From the NCBI GenBank assembly GCA_937921505.1, contig CAKZUB010000006.1, positions 32,892 to 96,891 of the forward strand: DNA of 64,000 nt, read 5' to 3'. The notes under the pieces were generated by a model. The model was not told the origin of the DNA, made no database searches, and saw only the letters and a list, made by a program, of their open reading frames with translations. The stretch is from an uncultured Clostridia bacterium (GTDB taxonomy: Bacteria; Bacillota; Clostridia; Lachnospirales; Cellulosilyticaceae). A program made the translations under genes and the position numbers. This document shows, one piece after another, positions 26,135-35,710 of this stretch; the first letter of the stretch is position 1; each line of letters starts with the position of its first letter.

Positions 26135-29100
26135 TTAAATCAAATGAGATTTTTGCAAGAGCCTTTTTATCATCACGGTAAGCTCTGCCTTAGTTATTTT
26201 ATCTTTTGGTGCAAGTCTTTTACCACTTTTCCCAGCTACAAGCTCCGCTTTTATACATAGCTCTATATTCTCTTTTGCCCACAACGCAGCCTTGTTTGAA
26301 TCTACATATTCTAAAAGCAGCTTTTCAGCTTCGTTATCTTGAAGTGTAATCTGAAGTCCCGTAATCTTCATTGCTCTTGCCAACATACTCATTGCTTGCT
26401 CACGGGTAATGGGCGCCATCGGTTCAAAATTACCATTTTCGTAACCCGCTATAAGGTCGTATTCATAAGCAATAGAAAGCGCATCGTAGTATTGTGATGA
26501 CTTGCTAATATCATTAAAATAGTCCTTTCCAGTTCCTGTTCTCATGAGGCCAAGTGCTTTGACGAGTGTTACTGCAAGCTCAGCTCTTGTAATAGGCCTG
26601 TCTGGTTCAAAGTTATTATCTCTGTCACCCTCACTAATCAGCCTTGAAGCCATATCCTCTATATCCTTCTTCGCCCAATGCGCTTGAATATCTTTAAAGG
26701 CCTTTGGATTGTCTATAACTAAATAAGTGCTATTTGTCAGGCTTTTAATCTTTACGTAGTGCTTGCCATCTATTATAACTCTGCTTGTTGGTAGATGTGA
26801 AAAGCTCTTATCCGTATTCATTATAACACCAGTTATTATTTTGTCTGCATCTATCCCATCCGGTAATGCAATCAGCCGTTCAACATAGCTGTTAAACTTT
26901 GAAATCTCAGCTGTATAACCGCCGCTCGAGCAAGAGATTTCAAATTCAACTGGGTTTACTACTATTAGATAGTTGTTCTTATTAGCTGTATCTTGGGCCC
27001 ATTTTACTGTTTCCTTTGGTGAAGCAATGATTCTTATATTAACTTCAATATCCTCTAGTTCAATCGATTTTTCGAGTTGCTTACCGAGCTCATCTCTCAT
27101 ATTTTCCATGTTCATTTGTGATGCTGCAAGTGTATAGATTATATTATGAGTGATGATCTGAAGAGTCATTTCTTTGTTTGCCATATTCTGCATTGTTTGC
27201 CCTTTTAAAGTTACAGTGACATCATCAGTATCATTTTTAACAAAGATGTTAACTTGCCCTATTTTGTCTTCTTTGTTAAATATGCCTTCTAGTTTTGCAT
27301 CGTCTAATATAACTCTTGTAAGGGTCTTAGTTTCTCCGTTTACCAATATCGTTTCAATTTGCGTAGTAGCTATTACCGGCTTACCCTGAACCTCAACTTC
27401 AACGCCAGTTTCGTTAATTTTAACAGTGTTTTCTGATTTTGATTGTGTGTTCCCAGCATTGCCACTGTTTCCACTGTTGCCGCCACCACTTGCAGGACTC
27501 ATCGGTGTTACAGCATTTGAAGATGCTGATCCCTGGCTATCTCCAGCTGCATTGCTTGCTTTGACCGTAAAGGTATAACTTATGCCATTGGTGAGCCCTG
27601 TAACTATAATAGAAGTTTGGTCACTTAGTGCGATCCTATTTCCCGGTCTTGCAGTCACAATATATCTCGTAATTGGACTTCCGCCATTATCTGAAGGTGG
27701 GGTAAAACTTATTCTTGCCTCTCCATTGCCTGCAACAGCCGTCACATTTTGTGGTGCCTGAGGTATAGTTCTTGGCACTACACTGACTTCGTTAGAACTT
27801 TGACTGCTTCCTCCTGGATTAATGGCTTTGACTACAAGGTAATAGGTTGTGCCATTTGTAAGCCCTGTTACATTAAGATTGTATACCGAACCCGTGGTTA
27901 TTGAGACAGGCGTCGTATAAACTCCTGATTGTTCACTTTGGTAGACCTCATAACTCGTTGCACCACTAACAGCGCCCCATTGTATATCAGCATATCCGTT
28001 TCCCGCTGCTACTAACTGCAGTACTGCTGCGCCTGGTGCGGCTACTTGAGGCACGGCACTGATTTCATTGGACGAGGTATAGCCACAATCATTGCTTGCT
28101 TTAACTACAAAGTAGTAGGTTGTGCCATTTGCAAGGCCTGTTACCTTAGCACTGTATGCAGAACCTATGACTACATTACTGGATAAGGTGTAAACTCCTG
28201 CTGTTGTGCTTTGATAAATCTCATAGTTTGTTGCACCTGCATCAGCACTCCAGCTTAGCGCTGCATACCCATCACCTACGTCTTCCAATTGCAGCACCGG
28301 CTGCATAGGAGGATTAAGTGCTGGCATCTTAGTCTGAATTGCTACCTTGCTGCTTATTGTACTTCCATCTCCTAATTGACCATTTCCATTATTCCCCCAT
28401 GCCCATACTGTGCCATCATTTTTTAACGCTATAGTATGATTCGCCCCTGCTGATAGGGTTGTTACCTCTTCTAATCCGATTGCCTTCACCGCTGTGTATC
28501 TGTCTATATCACTGTTATCTCCCAACTGACCGAAGCTATTCCATCCCCAGGTCCATACTGTGCCATCACTTTTTAAGACTGCAGTTTGATTACTTCCTGA
28601 AGTTATGGCTTTTATATCGCTTAACCCACTTACCTTCATCATTATTTTACTATCAGTAACAGCCTCAGACCCTAGTTGACCAACGCCATTGGATCCGCAG
28701 GACCATACTGTACCGTCACTTTTTAAGGCAACAGTATGAAGCCTCCCAGCTGCTATTGCTGTTACCCCTGTTAATTCACTTAACTTCACTGCTGTGTTTC
28801 TGCTTATTGTTGTCCCATCTCCCAATTGACCAGAGGCATTCCACCCCCATGCCCATACCGTGCCGTCACTTTTTAGCGCTAAAGCATGACTCTCACCTGC
28901 TGCTATTGCTGTTATCTCTGTTAATCCGATTACTTGTATTGGTATATTGCTAGCTGTAGTAGTACCATTCCCCAACTGACCAACGTCATTCCAGCCCCAT
29001 GCCCATACCGTCCCATCACTTTTTAATGCGACAGTATAATGCATACCCGCTGCTATTGCTGTTACCTCTGTTATTGGTGTCATCCCAGTCGGTTCATCTA

Positions 29101-29503
29101 CTACCACCTGTACTGCTGTCTGCCTATTTGTCCCCGTCGTGTTGTCTCCTAGTTGACCATAGCTATTACATCCCCACGCCCATACTGTGCCATCATTTCT
29201 TAAGGCTACAGTATGTTCTAGACCTGCTGCTATTGCAGTTACCTGCGTCATTCCACTTGCCTGAACGGGTATCTCGCTGCCTGTGGTACTGTTGTTTCCC
29301 AATTGCCCTTCACTATTTCGTCCCCATGCCCATACTGTACCGTCACTTTTTAAGACGGCAGTATGAAGAGCCCCTGCTGCTATTTGTGGCGCCGTAAAGA
29401 CTGAGGTGCTGCCATTTGCTGCATATAGTGTTCGAGCCCCTGTCAATATTAAGCTACAAATGCTTATGAAGCATAAGCATTTACGCATCCTGTCTTTTAT
29501 CAT
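26135..29503 (-). CDS. Surface protein: RCC1 propeller, three FN3 and three SLH domains
   Basis: A 1122-residue exported protein held on the cell surface. A signal peptide (1-29, ending LYAANG) is followed by seven RCC1-type repeats of about 50 residues (38-395; each with TVWAWGxNxxGQLGD and AAGxxHTVALKSDG), which should form one seven-bladed propeller. Next come three fibronectin-III-like domains (about 398-490, 490-580, 585-670), a Gly/Ser/Asn-rich linker, an uncharacterised beta-rich region of about 230 residues, and three SLH repeats (about 933-1122) that bind secondary cell-wall polymer. GGGAGG precedes the ATG. The binding partner is unknown; adhesion or polysaccharide contact is plausible. 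It appears to be a single-gene transcript. Confidence 0.92.
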   Translation of the reverse strand: MIKDRMRKCLCFISICSLILTGARTLYAANGSTSVFTAPQIAAGALHTAVLKSDGTVWAWGRNSEGQLGNNSTTGSEIPVQASGMTQVTAIAAGLEHTVALRNDGTVWAWGCNSYGQLGDNTTGTNRQTAVQVVVDEPTGMTPITEVTAIAAGMHYTVALKSDGTVWAWGWNDVGQLGNGTTTASNIPIQVIGLTEITAIAAGESHALALKSDGTVWAWGWNASGQLGDGTTISRNTAVKLSELTGVTAIAAGRLHTVALKSDGTVWSCGSNGVGQLGSEAVTDSKIMMKVSGLSDIKAITSGSNQTAVLKSDGTVWTWGWNSFGQLGDNSDIDRYTAVKAIGLEEVTTLSAGANHTIALKNDGTVWAWGNNGNGQLGDGSTISSKVAIQTKMPALNPPMQPVLQLEDVGDGYAALSWSADAGATNYEIYQSTTAGVYTLSSNVVIGSAYSAKVTGLANGTTYYFVVKASNDCGYTSSNEISAVPQVAAPGAAVLQLVAAGNGYADIQWGAVSGATSYEVYQSEQSGVYTTPVSITTGSVYNLNVTGLTNGTTYYLVVKAINPGGSSQSSNEVSVVPRTIPQAPQNVTAVAGNGEARISFTPPSDNGGSPITRYIVTARPGNRIALSDQTSIIVTGLTNGISYTFTVKASNAAGDSQGSASSNAVTPMSPASGGGNSGNSGNAGNTQSKSENTVKINETGVEVEVQGKPVIATTQIETILVNGETKTLTRVILDDAKLEGIFNKEDKIGQVNIFVKNDTDDVTVTLKGQTMQNMANKEMTLQIITHNIIYTLAASQMNMENMRDELGKQLEKSIELEDIEVNIRIIASPKETVKWAQDTANKNNYLIVVNPVEFEISCSSGGYTAEISKFNSYVERLIALPDGIDADKIITGVIMNTDKSFSHLPTSRVIIDGKHYVKIKSLTNSTYLVIDNPKAFKDIQAHWAKKDIEDMASRLISEGDRDNNFEPDRPITRAELAVTLVKALGLMRTGTGKDYFNDISKSSQYYDALSIAYEYDLIAGYENGNFEPMAPITREQAMSMLARAMKITGLQITLQDNEAEKLLLEYVDSNKAALWAKENIELCIKAELVAGKSGKRLAPKDKITKAELTVMIKRLLQKSHLI
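28319..29392 (-). repeat. Seven tandem RCC1-coding repeats, about 150 bp each
   Basis: Within the SLH protein gene, seven in-frame units of about 150-160 bp encode the RCC1 blades. They share strong DNA similarity, for example around GTATGGGCATGGGG and around the LKSDGT codons, so recent expansion or gene conversion between units is likely. Confidence 0.85.
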
Positions 29504-29631
29504 GTTTTACATCCTCCCTTAATACCCTTTTAATTACTCAGGCAGCTTACGGCCTGCCTCTTATCCTTTCTAATTTTAACACAGTCCTCTAACAGGATTC
29601 TGACAAACCATCCTTATTAAGCCCCCGCATT

Positions 29632-29667
29632 AACAACAAAGGCACTCTGCTGAGTGCCTTTGTTGTT
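29632..29667 (-). terminator. Terminator after the metallophosphoesterase gene
   Basis: Perfect 16-bp arms AACAACAAAGGCACTC and its complement with a TGCT loop, between the metallophosphoesterase stop and the SLH gene start. Confidence 0.85.
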
Positions 29668-29734
29668 AATATGTTTTTTATTTTGATAGTTTTAAAACTA
29701 ATATTCTTATCTCTATATATTGCGTAACTATGAA

Positions 29735-30616
29735 TTATTGCGGCTTCAGGTTAAATACAGTAATCTGCGGGATATTAAAGAACCGATACTTTAACTGACT
29801 TGTACCAAGACCCGTATTGACATAGAGCTGCATTCTCTCACTTCCTTCTATCGTATACATCCCCTTGATATACTTTTTTGCATAAGGTGGTGTAAGCGGA
29901 GATCCTATAAACGGAATTGTAACTTGTCCTCCATGACTATGTCCAGATAGCTGAAGGTCTATAGGATAAGCTTTTAACTCATCTGCCACGTCAGGTGCGT
30001 GAGATATGAAAATATTATAATGATCTTTATTTATATTTCGGGTTGTCTTTTTAATATCTGGCCTTCCGAGTAATAGATCATCAATTCCCATTATATTGAT
30101 CTTTTGATTGGCTTCTAGCTCCACTATATAACTACTATTATCTAGCAATATAAAGCCCGAACCCTCCATAATCATCTTGTACCTCCGGGTACCGTTGCCC
30201 CCGTGGTCATGATTGCCATATACTGCGACTTTACATATTTTTGCTTTTAGAGCACTGAGTTCTCGAGTAATGGCTTCTGTCTCTTCATATTCTTTATTAT
30301 TATCAATTAAATCGCCTGTAAATATGATAATATCTGGAGCTTGTTCATTTATTTTTGCAACTGTCTTCTTAAGGTTCTTTATTGTATAGTCTTCTCCTAA
30401 ATGCGTATCACTAAACTGAGCAATCTTTAATGACTTAGCATCCACGCTAAGTGTACGTGATGTAATAACTTCTTGATGTACAATGAGGAGTTCTGGCTCT
30501 ATATATCTTGCATATACAAAAGCACATACTGCTACAAACACTACAAATACAATTGTCTGAAATACCCATTTAATCATGTAAAATACTAATTTAAATAAAT
30601 TTATAATTAATTTCAT
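29735..30616 (-). CDS. Membrane-anchored metallophosphoesterase (YkuE/YaeI-like)
   Basis: A 293-residue calcineurin-like phosphoesterase with an N-terminal membrane anchor (about residues 8-36). All metal-binding motifs are present: FSDTHLG, FTGDLIDN, GNHDHGG, SHAPD and SGHSHGGQV. Relatives cleave phosphate esters or UDP-diacylglucosamine at the membrane; the substrate here is unknown. It begins 9 bp after the alkyl-DNA repair gene, with GGGAG as the ribosome site, so the two are co-transcribed. A decayed copy of its 3' end lies at 25822-25960. Confidence 0.93.
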   Translation of the reverse strand: MKLIINLFKLVFYMIKWVFQTIVFVVFVAVCAFVYARYIEPELLIVHQEVITSRTLSVDAKSLKIAQFSDTHLGEDYTIKNLKKTVAKINEQAPDIIIFTGDLIDNNKEYEETEAITRELSALKAKICKVAVYGNHDHGGNGTRRYKMIMEGSGFILLDNSSYIVELEANQKINIMGIDDLLLGRPDIKKTTRNINKDHYNIFISHAPDVADELKAYPIDLQLSGHSHGGQVTIPFIGSPLTPPYAKKYIKGMYTIEGSERMQLYVNTGLGTSQLKYRFFNIPQITVFNLKPQ

Positions 30617-30625
30617 ATAAACTCC

Positions 30626-31138
30626 CTAATTTTTTCTACTCTCCCAAGCTACGTGACGGCGTTCATGTTCAAGCAGCTTTATTTTAGTATCTATTTTATT
30701 GCCTGCAAACCCTACCATTGCCCCATTTTTTCCAATGACCCTATGACAAGGAATGATAAGAGGTATTGGATTTGCCCTATTAGCCCCGCCCACTGCTCTT
30801 ATTGCCTTCGGATTACCTATACTTGTGGCTAGCTCACTGTAACTGATTGTTATCCCATACGGGATCTGAGATAAACTTTGCCAAACTTGCTTTCTAAAAG
30901 GAGTTCCTTCTATAGGCATCTTAAAATCAAAATGCATTCTTTCTCCTCTAAAGTATTCATCAAGCTGTCTTTTTATACTTTGGCATAATATTTCATCTTT
31001 TTCATGGAAAGGATTTTGCTTTAAATAATGAGCAAACTCTTCTTCAAAAAGCATTATGCGTTCTAATCCTCTGTCTGATACAACTATACCTATAGGTCCA
31101 ATCAAATGTGATTCATAAACATCATAACCGATCTTCAT
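30626..31138 (-). CDS. ogt: Methylated-DNA-protein-cysteine methyltransferase
   Basis: A 170-residue suicide repair protein that moves the methyl group from O6-methylguanine to its own cysteine. The active site IPCHRVIG has Cys131. The helix-turn-helix region with GTPFRKQVWQSLSQIPYG and SYSELATSIGNPKAIRAVGGANRANP is complete. It starts at ATG 31138, soon after AGGTGAC, and is the first gene of a two-gene operon with the metallophosphoesterase. Confidence 0.95.
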   Translation of the reverse strand: MKIGYDVYESHLIGPIGIVVSDRGLERIMLFEEEFAHYLKQNPFHEKDEILCQSIKRQLDEYFRGERMHFDFKMPIEGTPFRKQVWQSLSQIPYGITISYSELATSIGNPKAIRAVGGANRANPIPLIIPCHRVIGKNGAMVGFAGNKIDTKIKLLEHERRHVAWESRKN

Positions 31139-31243
31139 ATGTCACCTACTTTCTATCTACTTTCTATCTACTCTCTATTACTATAAATCATTTTTATTGA
31201 TAAAACTATATATTCTTTAAACGTCTATTAGTGTAATAAAAAA

Positions 31244-31276
31244 ACAAATGCTCCTTAGTAACACAAGAGCATTTGT
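31244..31276 (-). terminator. Terminator after the AIM24-like gene
   Basis: ACAAATGCTC (31244-31253) pairs with GAGCATTTGT (31267-31276); a T-rich tract follows on the minus strand. Confidence 0.8.
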
Positions 31277-31293
31277 CCTGATTAAACTGCTAT

Positions 31294-31980
31294 TTATCTA
31301 TCATTTCTATGTGGAAGATAAGGTAAAATACGACTTGCAAAGCTTGGCATAGTCATAGTCTGCAGCCATACTTTTCCAGGTCCTATGAGTTTTGTTAAGA
31401 ACAAGCCCTCTCCTCCAAATAATATATTTTTAAATCCTTTAACTGTTTCTATCTCATATCTTACACTTGATTCAAAGACAGCTACATTTCCTGTATCTAC
31501 TCGCAAAACTTCTCCTGGTCTTAAGTTGTATTCCGCAAGACTTCCATCTATTTCAACAAAAGCTTTTCCATGACCTGTTAACCTTTGGAGTAAAAATCCC
31601 TCTCCTCCAAAAAGCCCGGATGTAATGCCTTTTGTTGTCTGAACGCTTAATTGAACATGAGGTTCTGCACATAAGAAGGCACTTTTTTGACAGGTATATT
31701 GATGAGATGCATCTACATCTAGTACTAAAATACTCCCGGGAAATGATGAGGCAATGACAATTTCAGAGTCTGGCGCTACTGAGGTATACGTTGCCATAAA
31801 TAAAGATTCTCCTGTTAGCATACGTCCAAGCCCCTTCATGAGTCCCCCTTTCATATTTGTACTCATTGTGATGCCCTCACTCATCCAGGTCATCCCTCCT
31901 GATTGTGTGTAAATACTTTCTCCAGTATCTAATTTAATAGATACTGCTGGTAAATTGTTGCCAAAAATGGTATATCTCAT
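31294..31980 (-). CDS. TIGR00266/AIM24-family protein
   Basis: A 228-residue, beta-rich cytoplasmic protein of the AIM24 (TIGR00266) family. Family hallmarks are MTWMSEGITMSTNMKGGLMKGLGRMLTGESLFMATY near the N-terminus and paired GGEGFLLQRLTGHGKAFVEIDG and GGEGLFLTKLIGPGKVWLQT blocks at about 120-145 and 190-215. The function in bacteria is not established; a tryptophan-RNA-attenuator-like beta fold has been described for relatives. GGGAGG precedes the ATG. Single-gene unit. Confidence 0.9.
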   Translation of the reverse strand: MRYTIFGNNLPAVSIKLDTGESIYTQSGGMTWMSEGITMSTNMKGGLMKGLGRMLTGESLFMATYTSVAPDSEIVIASSFPGSILVLDVDASHQYTCQKSAFLCAEPHVQLSVQTTKGITSGLFGGEGFLLQRLTGHGKAFVEIDGSLAEYNLRPGEVLRVDTGNVAVFESSVRYEIETVKGFKNILFGGEGLFLTKLIGPGKVWLQTMTMPSFASRILPYLPHRNDR

Positions 31981-32027
31981 AAAAACCTCCCCTATTAATG
32001 ACTTACTTAATTACATTGTAAGAAAAA

Positions 32028-32060
32028 ATATTCCTTTTGTAAATCACATTAAAGGAATAT
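32028..32060 (-). terminator. Terminator after recX
   Basis: ATATTCCTTT (32028-32037) pairs with AAAGGAATAT (32051-32060), 10 bp past the recX stop, followed by a T-run on the minus strand. Confidence 0.75.
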
Positions 32061-32070
32061 CTAGGTTATC

Positions 32071-32709
32071 TTACTCTTTGTTTTCTAATAGTTTCTCTAG
32101 TACTTTGCTAATCACCCGTGTTGTGAAGCCTCTTTGCGATAAGTAACCATAAAGTTTATTACGTAATGTATAGTCATCGTCACATTTTCTTCTATAGACT
32201 TCTATTTTCTTAAGGGCTGCGCTCATACAGTTTTCAACTTCTTCTTCTTCGCTGTAGTTCTCTTGTAGGGTTTGATTAATAGTTTCATAATCAATACCCT
32301 TCATTCTAAGGGCCTGAGCAATATACTGAGGCCCTTTTTTTGAAAATCTCTTTTTGTCTTTTACAAAGCCTTCTGTCAGCTTTGTATCATCTATATAGTT
32401 GTATTTTTTGAGTTTATCTAATGCATATGCTATATCTTCTTCGGAATATTCCTTTTGTTTTAGCTTTTCTAGGAGGGCTTTTTCAAAATAGTTTTGTCTT
32501 GTTAAGAGCTTCATACTATAATTAAAACACTTATTGCGACTTTCTTCTTTTAGAATGATTTCAAGCTCTATTTCATCTACTTGCATACCCTTCTTAAGTC
32601 CTAACTTGATAAGCGTCTCTTCATTAACACCACAAAAAAATGTATCATCTAGAAATAAGTTGTATCTTCCTTGTGTTTTTTGGGCACTAATCTTTGTTAT
32701 TGTTTGCAT
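32071..32709 (-). CDS. recX: RecX-family recombination regulator
   Basis: A 212-residue, helix-rich protein that binds RecA filaments and damps recombinase activity. The three-helix RecX repeats are visible: SMKLLTRQNYFEKALLEKLKQKEYSEEDIAYALDKLKKYNYIDD, then FVKDKKRFSKKGPQYIAQALRMKGID and the C-terminal RNKLYGYLSQRGFTTRVISKVL. The AGGAAGAAG site precedes the ATG. It follows the methionine-sulfoxide-reductase gene by 36 bp and may be co-transcribed. recA is not in the window. Confidence 0.92.
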   Translation of the reverse strand: MQTITKISAQKTQGRYNLFLDDTFFCGVNEETLIKLGLKKGMQVDEIELEIILKEESRNKCFNYSMKLLTRQNYFEKALLEKLKQKEYSEEDIAYALDKLKKYNYIDDTKLTEGFVKDKKRFSKKGPQYIAQALRMKGIDYETINQTLQENYSEEEEVENCMSAALKKIEVYRRKCDDDYTLRNKLYGYLSQRGFTTRVISKVLEKLLENKE

Positions 32710-32745
32710 GATACTAATCTTCTTCCTTCATTTTTTTTAATACCT

Positions 32746-33246
32746 CTATGCTATCTGCCACATACAGCCTTTTTCCAAAATGCTTATACATTGTTGCAGG
32801 TATTTTGCATCTTTTTCATCAAAATGATTTAAAAGTGGACTATCAATATCTAGTACACCTATGATCTTCTCATTCACCTTAATGGGTATAACAATCTCAG
32901 ATTGAGACGCACTATCACATGCGATATGCCCTTTAAAAGTATGCACATCTTTTACTATTTGAATACGATCTTCTAAGACTGCCGTACCACATACCCCTTT
33001 TCCTACTTGAATACGGACACATGCAACCTTACCTTGAAATGGACCTAATACAAGTTCTCCCTTTTTAATAAGATAAAAACCCACCCAATTAATGTCTTTA
33101 AGCTGTCCATTTAAAAGAGCTGCTACATTCGCCAGATTCGCAATCATATCTGTCTCACCTTCTATAAGGGCACTCACTTGTTTGTTTAGCATCTCATAAA
33201 ATGCATCCTTACTCTCTTGCATTATCGCATCATCTAAGTTATTCAT
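32746..33246 (-). CDS. msrC: Free methionine-(R)-sulfoxide reductase (GAF domain)
   Basis: A 166-residue GAF-domain enzyme that reduces free Met-R-sulfoxide. The three cysteines of the fRMsr family are present: Cys76 (KVACVRI), Cys86 (GKGVCGTAV) and Cys110 (GHIACDSASQSEIVIP), together with NWVGFYL and DIDSPLLNHFDE. GGGAG precedes the ATG. It lies 38 bp after the YcdB/SLH gene and before recX, in a group of stress-related genes. Confidence 0.93.
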   Translation of the reverse strand: MNNLDDAIMQESKDAFYEMLNKQVSALIEGETDMIANLANVAALLNGQLKDINWVGFYLIKKGELVLGPFQGKVACVRIQVGKGVCGTAVLEDRIQIVKDVHTFKGHIACDSASQSEIVIPIKVNEKIIGVLDIDSPLLNHFDEKDAKYLQQCISILEKGCMWQIA

Positions 33247-33284
33247 TTATATTCTCCCTCATCTTTTGTACATCTGTGTAGGTC

Positions 33285-35414
33285 TTACTTTTCCTGCATC
33301 ATTATATTATAAACCATTTGAGCCACATTTGCTCTAGTAAGCTTTTCTTTAGGATTAAAGTACCCTTTCTTATCTTTTTCAATTACTTTAAGTCCATAAG
33401 CAAGTGTAATATAACCTTTTAGGTCTTTACTTACTGCTTTTTCATCTTTAAAAGGATATTGATAAATATCTGAAAGCTTAGCTATATCTTTGTACTTTGT
33501 ACTATTAATGATATACTTTACAGCTTTTTCCTTAGTTATCACTAAGTTCTTACTTTTTTCTTTTTCTTCTATAATACCTGCACTGATAGCTCTATCATAA
33601 ATGTCTTTTTCTGTTGCATTTGCATCTGATATTCTTAAAACTAATCTTAAAAAGTCATACTGATTAATAACCGTATCTGGTTTAAAGCTTTGCCCTGGAA
33701 GGAAAACACCACTATCATAAAGCTTTTTAATAACATCTTCTTTTGGATGTCTAGCGATATCATCATAAAGGGTTTGCTTTATATTATGAATAGGTTTACC
33801 ATCATAACTATTAACACGTACACCTGTAAAAGGATCAAAACTCATACTTCTTTCTTCATGTGTATAAGCTAATACTTGATTATGTTCGTCCAAGCTCACA
33901 TACATAAGTTCAAGACCTATTTGATCTACTATTTTTGACTTAGTGAGTACTTTTGTGATATCTTCAAAGACTAACTGATTCCAATTGTTTGAGTAGCTTG
34001 TCACTTCATCATTAACCACATCATACGTTACACTCAGCCCATTACCATTTACAGGTATGCCATTTGCTATTCTGACGTAGTTATAGTTCGCATAGGGGGC
34101 CTCTATACTTAGGGGTGTAGGCATACTTTCTTTTTCTGTTGGATCATACTTTGTAAGGCTGTATTTATCCTTAGCAATATCTTTTAAGAAAGCCTCTACT
34201 TTTTCTTTCGTCTTATCTTGTAAAACTTTACCCTTTTGGTCAGGGTGCGGCGTATACATGTAATAATTTAGGATTTCTCCTGTTTTAGCATCCACTGATA
34301 AATTGATATCATTTATAATTCTAGGAGGCATTACCTCGCCTGAGGCTATCATCAATTTGCTTTTTTGTTCTGACATATCCTTGACTTCTAGTTGATCTTC
34401 CTTTTGCATGGATAGTGTCCAAATATACTTATTATCATATTCTGATTTATATAAGAAGGCATTTGTAATAGGAGCCCCTTTAATTCTTGGAAAGTATTTT
34501 TCTCCATAAGCTTTTGCTTGTTCTTTCGTAAGCAATCCCTTTATTTCATCTACTACTTTTTGTTCTTGTGGGGTAAGAGGACTGCCATTTTGGTCAGCCA
34601 TTGCTGCAGTCTCCATTTTCTCTAGACCACGTCCATAATAAATAGTCTCTTCTCTAATCGGAATAATCACTTCCCCTGTTTGTGCATCAATTGCTTTGCC
34701 TTCTCCATTATTAACTACATAGACTGGAAAACTACTGATACTCTTTGTTTCATAATCATAACGTATCCTGTAAACTAATGAGATGCCTATTTTATTACTA
34801 TACGCTTGTTTAGCTTTTTCTAAAGAAATCTTTGTCGGTGTCTTATCATAAGTCCCTGTATAGTTAGATCTAAGTCCATTAAAATGTGTTACTTCGCCAG
34901 ATTGTTTATCTACAGATAAACTCACTTTTCTGTCTAGCACTTTGGTGTTATTTACATATTGATTGAATGTATAGATGTACTGATTACCTTGTGTTCTATT
35001 TGTTTCTTCCTCTAGCTTAAGCTCCTTTGCATAAGGTAGCTTTATTTTTCCTAGGAAACTTTTTGCCTCTTTAAGCCCTTCTTCATAAGATACTTTAGCC
35101 AAAATTGTATAATTATTGTGATACATGTTTTTTGAATAGCTCATAATATTACCATTAAGTTCAGTTTCTACTTGTACATTGCCGATCTTGTACTCTTTAT
35201 CTGTCCATGATAAAACATAGATATCTTCTTTACCCATACCATCTTGTGATCTCATGTGATATGTGAACTCCTTAAGCTCTGCCGGCACCTTTATTTTTTG
35301 CTTGATAGCAGGAATAAGACTCACTAATGCCTTATCCATTTCATTTGCTTGTAAAACAGTTGGGACTAATAAGATAGTCACTAGAAAAAAAGCTACTATT
35401 TTTCTGATATTCAT
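33285..35414 (-). CDS. Exported YcdB/YcdC-repeat protein with SLH domains
   Basis: A 709-residue exported protein. The signal peptide is MNIRKIVAFFLVTILLVPTV. Two YcdB/YcdC-type (PepSY-like) repeat blocks follow, recognisable by YSKNMYHNNYTILAKVSYEEGLKEAKSFL, the repeated AIDAQTGEV and SVDAKTGEILNYY strands, and LSVTYDVVNDEVTSY. The last 170 residues contain SLH-like repeats ending YFNPKEKLTRANVAQMVYNIM. The start is ATG at 35412-35414 behind GGAGATG; an in-frame ATG 13 codons upstream lacks a site and would spoil the signal peptide. Its role is probably at the cell surface, perhaps protease inhibition or wall binding; unproven. Confidence 0.88.
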   Translation of the reverse strand: MNIRKIVAFFLVTILLVPTVLQANEMDKALVSLIPAIKQKIKVPAELKEFTYHMRSQDGMGKEDIYVLSWTDKEYKIGNVQVETELNGNIMSYSKNMYHNNYTILAKVSYEEGLKEAKSFLGKIKLPYAKELKLEEETNRTQGNQYIYTFNQYVNNTKVLDRKVSLSVDKQSGEVTHFNGLRSNYTGTYDKTPTKISLEKAKQAYSNKIGISLVYRIRYDYETKSISSFPVYVVNNGEGKAIDAQTGEVIIPIREETIYYGRGLEKMETAAMADQNGSPLTPQEQKVVDEIKGLLTKEQAKAYGEKYFPRIKGAPITNAFLYKSEYDNKYIWTLSMQKEDQLEVKDMSEQKSKLMIASGEVMPPRIINDINLSVDAKTGEILNYYMYTPHPDQKGKVLQDKTKEKVEAFLKDIAKDKYSLTKYDPTEKESMPTPLSIEAPYANYNYVRIANGIPVNGNGLSVTYDVVNDEVTSYSNNWNQLVFEDITKVLTKSKIVDQIGLELMYVSLDEHNQVLAYTHEERSMSFDPFTGVRVNSYDGKPIHNIKQTLYDDIARHPKEDVIKKLYDSGVFLPGQSFKPDTVINQYDFLRLVLRISDANATEKDIYDRAISAGIIEEKEKSKNLVITKEKAVKYIINSTKYKDIAKLSDIYQYPFKDEKAVSKDLKGYITLAYGLKVIEKDKKGYFNPKEKLTRANVAQMVYNIMMQEK

Positions 35415-35527
35415 AAACTCATCTCCTTCATTGATTAAATATCTCTCATACATGTTATTTATAGTTTAACATCTTACAAAAACAACAACAACCTTTAATA
35501 AATAGCACCTCCCCTATCTCTATAAAT

Positions 35528-35540
35528 GTTACTTAGTAAC
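35528..35540. promoter_or_regulatory. 13-bp palindrome in a divergent promoter region
   Basis: GTTACTTAGTAAC is a perfect palindrome about a central T, in the 296-bp gap between the divergent YcdB/SLH gene and the esterase gene. It may be an operator for one or both. Weak evidence, from symmetry and position only. Confidence 0.35.
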
Positions 35541-35645
35541 GCCTGCTAATTTATAGGCTATATATTACTCAGACGTCCTTTGCTAAAAATAGTTCCACTC
35601 TTGCTGCTGCAAAATTATAAATGGGGTTATTAGTAAAGTATTTTA

Positions 35646-35674
35646 TTGTTATTCAATTAAGATTACAGTATAAT
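35646..35674 (+). promoter_or_regulatory. Promoter of the acetyl esterase gene
   Basis: TTGTTA (35646-35651), a 17-bp spacer and a perfect TATAAT (35669-35674), about 36 bp before the ATG. Confidence 0.7.
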
Positions 35675-35710
35675 CGATTTAGCTAACATAAGTCCTTAGG
35701 AGGTCTATTT

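Noticed and set aside
28459..29397. Leu/Pro/Ser-rich plus-strand frames opposite the SLH protein gene
   Set aside because: They are antisense frames created by the RCC1 repeats; their composition is repetitive and no start signal exists.
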